From contig CAZTXB010000004.1 of the NCBI GenBank assembly GCA_964617955.1, positions 150,864 through 214,863 on the forward strand: a stretch of DNA of 64,000 nt. Reading direction: 5' to 3'. Shown here in pieces: positions 44,585 to 50,826 of this stretch. Within the stretch, counting starts at the first letter, position 1. Each line of letters begins with the position of its first letter. The translations under genes and the position numbers were made by a program. Source of the stretch: JABWCE01 sp964617955 (lineage in GTDB: Bacteria > Bacteroidota > Bacteroidia > NS11-12g > UBA9320). Under the pieces are notes generated by a model. That model ran no database searches. It was not told the origin of the DNA and saw only the letters and a program-made list of their open reading frames with translations.

Positions 44585-44615
44585 AAAAAAGCTAACCCAA
44601 GGTATTAGTCTTTTT
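44585..44615 (-). terminator. Possible expression-platform terminator of the cobalamin riboswitch
   Basis: On the minus strand CTAATACC can pair imperfectly with GGGTTAG, followed by CTTTTTT. It lies between the aptamer and the DUF4465 start, consistent with a transcriptional off-switch. The stem is weak. Confidence 0.45.
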
Positions 44616-44655
44616 CAGCCTTTTTTCCCGAAAGCTTCATTTTCAAAATTTGATT

Positions 44656-44830
44656 TTGCAGGTTTTCTGACTCGCCCCAGTTTTTTACTGCCTTCCCATC
44701 TCGCCTTCGGCTGACAGTGGCTTTTGGTGTAAAAACTTTTTCGGTGCTTACAGCATCGGGTAATGTACCGGACTCTCACCGGTTTCCCTTTTCATTCATG
44801 CGGCCTGAGATGGTAGCACAAATTCAAAAT
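44656..44830 (-). promoter_or_regulatory. Cobalamin (B12) riboswitch
   Basis: On the minus strand the conserved aptamer elements occur in order: AAGGGAAACCGGTGAGAGTC, then GATGCTGTAAGCACCG, GCCACTG (complement of 44714-44720), GATGGGAAGGCAG and GCGAGTCAGAAAACCTGC. They match the B12-box core (GCCACTG ... GGGAAGGC ... GAGTCAGnnnACCTGC). The aptamer ends about 115 bases before the start of the DUF4465 gene, which it should repress when adenosylcobalamin or a related corrinoid is plentiful. Confidence 0.95.
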
Positions 44831-45135
44831 CCATGCAAAGGTATAAGAATATTTAAATGAGATGGAATTATTTTATGATTCCGCTAAATTTTTATAGAAA
44901 GAAGCCGGTTTCTCAAAGCTGCTGATCAATTGAATGGTTTTAAAATTTGGAATGAAACCTACATCCAATTTAGGTTTAATGATGCAAAATCTTTATAGCG
45001 GCTAAACATTTTATGATAGTTCGTTAATGGACATAACAATACCCCTGTATATGAATCTAATCTTACGTTTTAAAGATGATATTCCGCGCTGGCTTTTGTG
45101 AGCAAATTGTCTATTTATCAGGCTCGAAATTTTCT
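44831..45135. other. Intergenic region between riboswitch and carA promoter
   Basis: About 300 A+T-rich bases upstream of both the B12 riboswitch (minus) and carA (plus). Promoters for both are expected here. No coding region or further RNA was recognised. Confidence 0.4.
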
Positions 45136-45143
45136 TATTTTTG
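45136..45143 (+). promoter_or_regulatory. -7 promoter box for carA
   Basis: TATTTTTG matches TAnnTTTG. It overlaps the first possible TTG start (45141), so the RNA should begin near 45148 and the TTG at 45165 becomes the better start. Confidence 0.6.
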
Positions 45144-45164
45144 CAGAACTTTAAAACTCACTCC

Positions 45165-46265
45165 TTGACAGCAATCACCAACCCGGCCATTCTAATTCTC
45201 GAAGATGGCTCACAATTTAAAGGCAATTCCATAGGAAAAATAGGCACAACCACCGGAGAAATTTGTTTTAACACCGGTATGACCGGTTATCAGGAAATTT
45301 TTACCGATCCCTCCTATTTTGGGCAAATGCTTTTATCGACCAATGACCACATAGGAAATTATGGCGTAAAGCATGATGAAGTGGAGTCGAATTCTATAAA
45401 GATTTCAGGTCTTATTTGTAAGAATTTCGCCAATTACCATTCCAGAGCCGAGGCCGATAGCAGCTTGAACGATTATTTTATACAAGGAAACCTCATAGGC
45501 ATCTCAGACGTGGATACCCGGCAAATCGTAAGGCATATTAGGGATAAAGGCGCCATGAATTGCATCATTTCGAGTGAAATCTTAGATGAGGTAGAACTTA
45601 AAAAACTTTTGAAAGAGGTTCCATCCATGGAAGGTTTGGAGCTTTCGTCGAAGGTGAGTACCAAAAACTCTTATTTTTTTGGCAATGCAGATGCCAAATA
45701 CAAAATTGCGGTTTTAGACCTCGGTGTAAAGACCAATATACTGCGTTGCTTCTCAGATCGGGATTGCTATCTTCATGTTTATCCAGGACATACCAGCTTT
45801 GAAACCATGATGGAGTGGAAGCCCGATGGCTTTTTTATCTCGAACGGGCCCGGCGATCCTGGCGCCATGGATTATGCCGTAAAAACGGTTCAGGATATTT
45901 TAAATGCCAATAAAAAGCTGTTTGGAATATGCCTCGGAAATCAGATTCTCGCCCGAGCCGTTGGAATGGAAACTTTTAAGATGCATAATGGCCATCGCGG
46001 TTTAAACCATCCGGTAAAAAATTTAATGACCGGCCACAGCGAGATTACCTCACAAAACCATGGTTTTGCCGTAAACCCAAATGGCCCCGGTATTGAAAAC
46101 GTAACCATCACCCATGTAAATCTCAACGATCAAACCATTGAAGGAATAAAAGTAAAAGGAAAAGATGCCTTTGCCGTTCAGTATCACCCGGAAAGCAGCC
46201 CGGGGCCGCATGATTCGAGGTATTTGTTTGATGATTTTATAAGTTTAATAAGTTCCAAGTTCTAA
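45165..46265 (+). CDS. carA: Carbamoyl-phosphate synthase small (glutaminase) subunit
   Basis: A ~366-residue glutamine amidotransferase subunit that supplies ammonia to CarB for pyrimidine and arginine synthesis. The N-terminal CPSase domain (LILEDGSQFKGNSIGKIGTTTGEICFNTGMTGYQEIFTDPSY) and the class I GATase domain are complete: nucleophile Cys in FGICLGNQILARAVG, GHRGLNHPVKN, and the catalytic His-Glu in AVQYHPESSPGPHDS. No ATG start exists. The longest frame starts at TTG 45141, but that codon lies inside a promoter -7 box, so TTG 45165 is preferred. The last codons overlap a repeat that borders a four-helix-bundle gene. carB is not in the window. Confidence 0.95.
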   Translation: MTAITNPAILILEDGSQFKGNSIGKIGTTTGEICFNTGMTGYQEIFTDPSYFGQMLLSTNDHIGNYGVKHDEVESNSIKISGLICKNFANYHSRAEADSSLNDYFIQGNLIGISDVDTRQIVRHIRDKGAMNCIISSEILDEVELKKLLKEVPSMEGLELSSKVSTKNSYFFGNADAKYKIAVLDLGVKTNILRCFSDRDCYLHVYPGHTSFETMMEWKPDGFFISNGPGDPGAMDYAVKTVQDILNANKKLFGICLGNQILARAVGMETFKMHNGHRGLNHPVKNLMTGHSEITSQNHGFAVNPNGPGIENVTITHVNLNDQTIEGIKVKGKDAFAVQYHPESSPGPHDSRYLFDDFISLISSKF

Positions 46266-46284
46266 GTTAGGAGTTCTAAGTTTT
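46250..46284 (+). repeat. Left repeat arm (AAGTTCTAAGTT type)
   Basis: AAGTTCCAAGTTCTAAGTTAGGAGTTCTAAGTTT: short repeats of AGTTCTAAGTT. It overlaps the last codons and stop of carA. Its complement resembles the AACTTAGAACATAGAAC array at 46681-46733, so the two frame the four-helix-bundle gene as inverted arms. Confidence 0.7.
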
Positions 46285-46290
46285 TTTGTA

Positions 46291-46653
46291 ATGGCAACCC
46301 TAAAGAAATTTGAAGATTTGGAATGTTGGAAAAAGGCAAGGGAATTAACAAATTACATTTTTATTGTAACCAAAAAGGAGAATTTTAAACAAGAAATTGA
46401 TATTAAATCACAAATAAAACGCGCTGCTCTTTCTTCAATGAATAACATCGCCGAAGGATTTGGCAGGTTTACAAAACCTGATTTCAAAAGATTTTTAACC
46501 ATCGCATCAGGCTGAGCCATGGAATTAAGAAGTATGCTATACATAGTAATTGACCAACTTTTAGTATCACAAAATGAATGTAATGAAGCTTATCAAAAAG
46601 CTACAGATACCAATAATTTAATTCTAGGATTAATAAAATATTTAAAAGCATAA
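46291..46653 (+). pseudogene. Four-helix-bundle (23S rRNA IVS-type) protein gene with in-frame stop
   Basis: A 120-codon frame interrupted by TGA at 46513-46515 (codon 75). The first half (FEDLECWKKARELTNYIF, IKRAALSSMNNIAEGFGRF) and the second half (MELRSMLYIVIDQLLVSQNECNEAYQ ... LGLIKYLKA) together give the complete four-helix-bundle protein. The usual residue at the stop position is Ser (ASGS-type), so TCA to TGA explains it. These proteins (IVS/S23-type) are often encoded in rRNA inserts or as stand-alone genes and have no clear known function. A 74-residue truncated product could still be made. It is framed by inverted repeat arms and lies between carA and eno. Confidence 0.85.
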
Positions 46654-46680
46654 ATAGTGTTCAAAGCTCCGGCTGCAAAC

Positions 46681-46733
46681 AACTTAGAAATTAGAACATA
46701 GAACTTAGAACATAGAACTTAGAACATAGAACT
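46681..46733 (+). repeat. Right repeat arm: tandem TAGAACATAGAACT copies
   Basis: About three tandem 14-bp units (AGAACATAGAACTT) preceded by a diverged unit (AACTTAGAAATTAGAACA). It ends just upstream of the eno start and resembles the complement of the arm at 46250-46284. Confidence 0.85.
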
Positions 46734-46743
46734 CTCATAAAAT

Positions 46744-48030
46744 ATGTCACTCATAACCGAAATATTTGCCCGTCAAATTTTAGATTCACGAGGCAACCCC
46801 ACCGTTGAAGCCGAAGTTGTCACTGAAAATGGCATTGTTGGTCGTGCTGCTGTCCCTTCCGGAGCCTCCACCGGAATCCATGAGGCCATGGAATTGCGCG
46901 ATGGCGACAAATCCCGCTACATGGGAAAAGGCGTACTTAAAGCCGTAGAAAACATCAATTCGCTGATTAACGATGCGCTGGTAGGAGAATACATCTTCGA
47001 TCAAAATGAAATTGACCGTATCCTGTTGGAACTGGATGGCACCGACAACAAAAGCAAATTGGGCGCCAATGCGATTTTAGCCGTTTCATTGGCCGCTGCT
47101 AAGGCCGCTGCCGAGGAAGCAGGGCAACCCCTCTACCGCTATGTTGGTGGAGTGAATGCCAATACCTTGCCCATTCCATTGATGAATATCTTAAATGGGG
47201 GAAGCCATGCCGACAACAGCATCGATTTTCAGGAATTCATGATTATGCCGGTGAATGCACCAAATTTTTCAGAATCCTTACGGATGGGGGTTGAAGTATT
47301 TCATCATTTAAAGAATGTGCTTAAGGCCAAAGGCTACAGTACCAATGTTGGAGATGAGGGAGGCTTTGCCCCAAATATAAAATCGAATGAAGAGGCTATA
47401 GAAACCGTGTTGATGGCCATTGAAAAGGCAGGCTATCGCCCGGGAGAAGATATATACATAGCCATGGATGCCGCAGTGAGCGAAATGTACAACAGCGAAT
47501 CCGGTCTTTATACTTTTCACAAATCCGACAACCGACGGTTGAAGTCGGATGAGTTGGTGGCGTACTGGAAAACCTGGACCGATAAATATCCGATTCTTTC
47601 TATTGAAGATGGGCTTGCCGAGGACGATTGGGAGGGATGGAAATTGCTAACCCAAACCATCGGCCATAAAGTACAGCTGGTTGGAGACGATTTGTTCGTA
47701 ACCAATGTTAAAAGACTTCAAATGGGAATTGACCAGGGTGTAGCCAATTCAATTTTGGTAAAAGTAAATCAAATTGGCAGTTTAACCGAAACTATCAATA
47801 CCGTTAATTTGGCCACCAAAAACAGTTATACCAATATCATGAGTCATCGGAGTGGCGAAACTGAAGACACCACCATTGCCGATTTGGCCGTAGCCCTGAA
47901 TTCGGGACAAATAAAAACAGGGTCGGCTTCCCGCACCGACAGAATCGCCAAATACAACCAATTGATTCGTATTGAGGAAGAATTGGGCGCCAATGCTTAC
48001 TTCCCCGGTAAGGCCATTTTAAAAAGATAA
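46744..48030 (+). CDS. eno: Enolase (phosphopyruvate hydratase)
   Basis: A 428-residue glycolytic enzyme that interconverts 2-phosphoglycerate and phosphoenolpyruvate. Seen: ARQILDSRGNPTVEAEV, VPSGASTGIHEAMELRD, LDGTDNKSKLGANAILAVSLA, GGSHADNSIDFQEFMI, NVGDEGGFAPN, the Mg ligands in MDAAVSEM, SIEDGLAEDDWEGW and VGDDLFVTN, the catalytic Lys region ILVKVNQIGSLTET, SHRSGETEDTTIADLAVA and TGSASRTDRIAKYNQLIRIEEELG. Length is normal. It follows the repeat array by ten bases. Confidence 0.99.
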   Translation: MSLITEIFARQILDSRGNPTVEAEVVTENGIVGRAAVPSGASTGIHEAMELRDGDKSRYMGKGVLKAVENINSLINDALVGEYIFDQNEIDRILLELDGTDNKSKLGANAILAVSLAAAKAAAEEAGQPLYRYVGGVNANTLPIPLMNILNGGSHADNSIDFQEFMIMPVNAPNFSESLRMGVEVFHHLKNVLKAKGYSTNVGDEGGFAPNIKSNEEAIETVLMAIEKAGYRPGEDIYIAMDAAVSEMYNSESGLYTFHKSDNRRLKSDELVAYWKTWTDKYPILSIEDGLAEDDWEGWKLLTQTIGHKVQLVGDDLFVTNVKRLQMGIDQGVANSILVKVNQIGSLTETINTVNLATKNSYTNIMSHRSGETEDTTIADLAVALNSGQIKTGSASRTDRIAKYNQLIRIEEELGANAYFPGKAILKR

Positions 48031-48177
48031 TACGCTCCTTAGCTTTGCCCGAATTAAACTTTGGTCTTGAATCAAAAAAAATGGTGCTGTTTAAAAAATG
48101 ATACTAATTTTACACCCTTCCTGAATCGAGCCTGATTAATTGTAATTTCGGCTAATCATGAGCCGGGAAATATAGAA

Positions 48178-48906
48178 ATGCCAACTTTTGAAACCCTCCT
48201 CACCCCTGCCCTTTTACCTCTTTATCCTTTAGAGGGCAAGACCGTAGTGGTCATTGATATTTTGCGCGCCACAAGTTCCATTTGCGTTGGGTTTAACACC
48301 GGGGTTTCGCTTTTTCGTCCCGTGGCACATCCTGAACAGGCTTTAAATCTGGAATCCCTTGGATTTATTGCTGCCGCTGAGCGCAACGGTCAAAAATTGG
48401 ACGGATTTAAACTGGGCAACTCGCCTTTTGATTACTTAAATCCGGGTCTCAAAAATCAAAAGGTGGCCATCACCACTACCAATGGCACCCGTTGTTTGCA
48501 TTTGAGCTATGAGGCCTCTGAAATTATCATTGGTTCATTCTTAAATTTGGAAGCGGTCTCGCAGTATTGTCTCGCAGCCAGCCGTGATGTGGTCGCTTTT
48601 TGTGCGGGATGGAAAGATAAATTTAATTTAGAAGATACGCTTTTTGCAGGCGCCTTGGCACAATCCCTTCAAAGTCATTTTGTGGTTGAATGTGACTCGA
48701 CTTTGGCTGCCATCGATTTATACCGCTTGGCCAGCAGCGACCTGTCGGGTTATATCAAAAAGGCCTCCCACGCCCAGCGTTTTGAGCGTCTGGGTATAGA
48801 AAAAGACATCGATTTTTGCATGCAAACTTCTCTTTACCATTTTGTACCCAAATTGGTTGGAGATGATTTGGTGATTGAGAGAAAAACGGCTCAAGTGAAG
48901 GGTTAA
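48178..48906 (+). CDS. comB: 2-phosphosulfolactate phosphatase family protein
   Basis: A 242-residue ComB-like phosphatase. In archaea the enzyme makes sulfolactate in coenzyme M synthesis; in bacteria that lack coenzyme M the physiological substrate is uncertain. The recognisable motifs are TVVVIDILRATSSICVGFNTG, PFDYLNPGLKNQKVAITTTNGTRCL, CAGWKDKFNLEDTLFAGALA and a C-terminal helix (RFERLGIEKDIDFCMQTSLYHFVPKL). It is a common Bacteroidetes housekeeping-neighbourhood gene. It is convergent with the redoxin gene. Confidence 0.92.
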   Translation: MPTFETLLTPALLPLYPLEGKTVVVIDILRATSSICVGFNTGVSLFRPVAHPEQALNLESLGFIAAAERNGQKLDGFKLGNSPFDYLNPGLKNQKVAITTTNGTRCLHLSYEASEIIIGSFLNLEAVSQYCLAASRDVVAFCAGWKDKFNLEDTLFAGALAQSLQSHFVVECDSTLAAIDLYRLASSDLSGYIKKASHAQRFERLGIEKDIDFCMQTSLYHFVPKLVGDDLVIERKTAQVKG

Positions 48907-48940
48907 CAGTTCAAGCAAACTATTTTCTAACCGTCTCCAT

Positions 48941-49504
48941 TTATTCAATATAACATCCCACAGCTTTTGTTTCTTTAATTTCAACCGCCTTGCCCTTGTT
49001 TATACTTTTTAAGGCATTTAATAAGTAGTAGTGTTTTGGTGCATACCTTTTGACGCCTGTATTTACCGCCTGGTCGTCAATTTTTCCGGAATACAGAATC
49101 CTTTCTACGGCATCCAACACAAGCACCTGAGGCACCACATTCACCTCAAATTGCTTAGAATAATGGTAAGCCGAATCCAACAGTATTTCTGGTATAAAAT
49201 TGTACCGGGATTTAAAACTGTCAATTTCTGAAAGGGTATAAAGTTGCCCGGGAACAATGCCATAAAAAGCAAAACCCTTTTTATAAAACATGCTGTAAAC
49301 CTGATTCACCGCCATGCTGTAGAGTTGAGAAAAGGGGCAATCGGGGACCAGAAACACCAGCACCATGCCTTTGCCATTTACAGGATATTTTAAGTGGGTG
49401 AGCTCCCCTTTGAGGTCTTTCAAAGGGTAAGCGAATGGCTTTTGTTGCTTATTAAAACAACCTGTAAACATTAATATGGATAAGCACACCAGAGGGAATT
49501 TCAT
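48941..49504 (-). CDS. Lipoprotein with thioredoxin-like (redoxin) fold
   Basis: A 187-residue envelope lipoprotein (lipobox FTGC, Cys16). The redoxin-type active loop is VFLVPDCPFSQLYS, with Cys56 and Ser59 in place of a CxxC pair, so any thiol chemistry would be of monothiol type. The C-terminus has the family-like tail ETKAVGCYIE with a further cysteine. Its start overlaps the stop of the retropepsin gene by four bases (ATGA), so the two are translationally coupled. Function not known; a partner role in envelope redox or cytochrome assembly is only a possibility. Confidence 0.75.
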   Translation of the reverse strand: MKFPLVCLSILMFTGCFNKQQKPFAYPLKDLKGELTHLKYPVNGKGMVLVFLVPDCPFSQLYSMAVNQVYSMFYKKGFAFYGIVPGQLYTLSEIDSFKSRYNFIPEILLDSAYHYSKQFEVNVVPQVLVLDAVERILYSGKIDDQAVNTGVKRYAPKHYYLLNALKSINKGKAVEIKETKAVGCYIE

Positions 49505-49923
49505 TTCCTGCTCAATTTTAATATGCTGTTTTTATAATCAATCATTGCTTGCCCTCTCTTCAAAATATCTCCCCCTATTATCAGATCAAATGGTTGCATA
49601 CCTATGCTTTGATACTGCTTATTCACATGTTCAAAGTCGACAATGCCTACAATGCTATTTTTAAAAACCATGGTCCCTATCGTCAGATCATTTAAAATGG
49701 CATATGACACATCCATGTCACCGGGTTGAATTCCCGTCATAAGATTCGAGTCGTTGGAAACATAATTCTCTAGCTTTAAAAGATCAAAGAGTTTTCGTCC
49801 CACTACCGTCTTGCTCGCACCGGTATCGATAAGGGCTCTAAGCTTTTTTGATTTCACTTTTACCTTGCAAAAAATGTGGTAACCATCGTCGCCCAAGGCC
49901 TCTATTTTAATTTTTAATTTCAA
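49501..49923 (-). CDS. Retropepsin-like aspartic protease domain protein
   Basis: A 140-residue protein with the clan AA active-site motif LRALIDTGASKTVVGRKLF (Asp33-Thr-Gly-Ala). After it come a flap-like segment and the second-half motif PFDLIIGGDILKRGQAMIDY. One catalytic Asp per chain means it would act as a dimer. No signal peptide or membrane anchor is visible, so it is probably cytosolic, which is unexpected given that the next gene encodes a lipoprotein. Substrates of bacterial retropepsin-like proteins are mostly unknown. Confidence 0.85.
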   Translation of the reverse strand: MKLKIKIEALGDDGYHIFCKVKVKSKKLRALIDTGASKTVVGRKLFDLLKLENYVSNDSNLMTGIQPGDMDVSYAILNDLTIGTMVFKNSIVGIVDFEHVNKQYQSIGMQPFDLIIGGDILKRGQAMIDYKNSILKLSRK

Positions 49924-49953
49924 ATCTGTTTTCGATTGATGTAATTTAGCGGT

Positions 49954-50688
49954 ATGCGAAGCTGCATTTGCATCTTAATTTTTGGTGTAGGGTTTGCCCC
50001 GGTTGCTCAAGGAAATTTAAAGGTGATGAAAAACACCCCGGCAAAGGTAGTTTCAAGTAAGGAAACCTTTTTTGAAAAAAATAATTTTTCTCCCCTTAAA
50101 AAGACTTCCCATTGCCTTTTGTCCGACAAGAAGGTTCAATACCTTGAAAATCAATATATCATTGGCTATTCTTTTAGCCCGCGGTATCACGCGGCCATGA
50201 ACATGCACCCGGAAATAGGAATTGGAGTAGGGTTTAAAAAGCCTCAATTCACGACAGGGATTTCAGGCACGGTTCGTTTTTTAAAAACGCGTCAGCCTTA
50301 TGCTTATTATCACTTAAGCGATACCTTTAGTACCCGGTACTTTGTTAGTCTCCCCTTTTTATTTTTTATGCAAAAAGATATCCTTCTGAGAGAAAGAAAC
50401 AGTCTTCATATTTCTTTGGCGCCCGGATTTGAAATGCTCTATTTGGAGCGGCAAAACGCGACATATGTCAGGTCTAGGGCCTCAGCCATAAGTTTTCTTG
50501 CCTCATTCGCCATAGGCTATCGCTATACCAAACCCAATTTGCAGTTTTATCAGGCTTCCATAAGTACGAATTATACTCATTTTTCCTTCGGCGGAATGAC
50601 CAATATTCCTGAACAGTGGTTTCTGGGATTCCGTTTCAGTTTCGGTTTTTTGGTTAAAGACGAATGGGCGGCTAAACAAAACCGTTAG
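49954..50688 (+). CDS. Predicted outer-membrane protein of unknown function
   Basis: A 244-residue protein with an N-terminal signal (MRSCICILIFGVGFAPVAQG). The body has alternating aromatic/polar strands (YIIGYSFSPRYHAAMNMHPEIGIGVGF, YFVSLPFLFFM, LHISLAPGFEMLYLE, FLGFRFSFGFLV) that suggest a beta barrel. No family was recognised. It is divergent from the retropepsin gene (30-base gap) and convergent with pnp across a strong bidirectional terminator. Confidence 0.6.
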   Translation: MRSCICILIFGVGFAPVAQGNLKVMKNTPAKVVSSKETFFEKNNFSPLKKTSHCLLSDKKVQYLENQYIIGYSFSPRYHAAMNMHPEIGIGVGFKKPQFTTGISGTVRFLKTRQPYAYYHLSDTFSTRYFVSLPFLFFMQKDILLRERNSLHISLAPGFEMLYLERQNATYVRSRASAISFLASFAIGYRYTKPNLQFYQASISTNYTHFSFGGMTNIPEQWFLGFRFSFGFLVKDEWAAKQNR

Positions 50689-50775
50689 CGATAAATCACT
50701 TCACTGGTTTTTGAGAAATCATTAAGCGCTTTGTTATTGAGGTTACTCACTTCCCATAGACCAGAAATCAAGGCA

Positions 50776-50811
50776 CAAAAAAAGGCATAACGCGCGTTAT
50801 GCCTTTTTTTT
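50776..50811. terminator. Bidirectional terminator between the outer-membrane gene and pnp
   Basis: A perfect palindrome GGCATAACGC/GCGTTATGCC (50784-50803) is bordered by an A run on the left and a T run on the right, so it can terminate both converging transcripts. Confidence 0.93.
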
Positions 50812-50826
50812 ATTGAGGGTTCAAAC

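Noticed and set aside
46513..46515. TGA as selenocysteine or other recoding in the four-helix-bundle gene
   Set aside because: TGA is a normal stop in other genes of the window (for example at 1414-1416 and 36943-36945), the expected residue is Ser, and no SECIS-like element was seen.
49954..50688. Assigning the predicted outer-membrane protein to a named transporter family
   Set aside because: Only general beta-barrel features are visible; no family motif supports a specific call.
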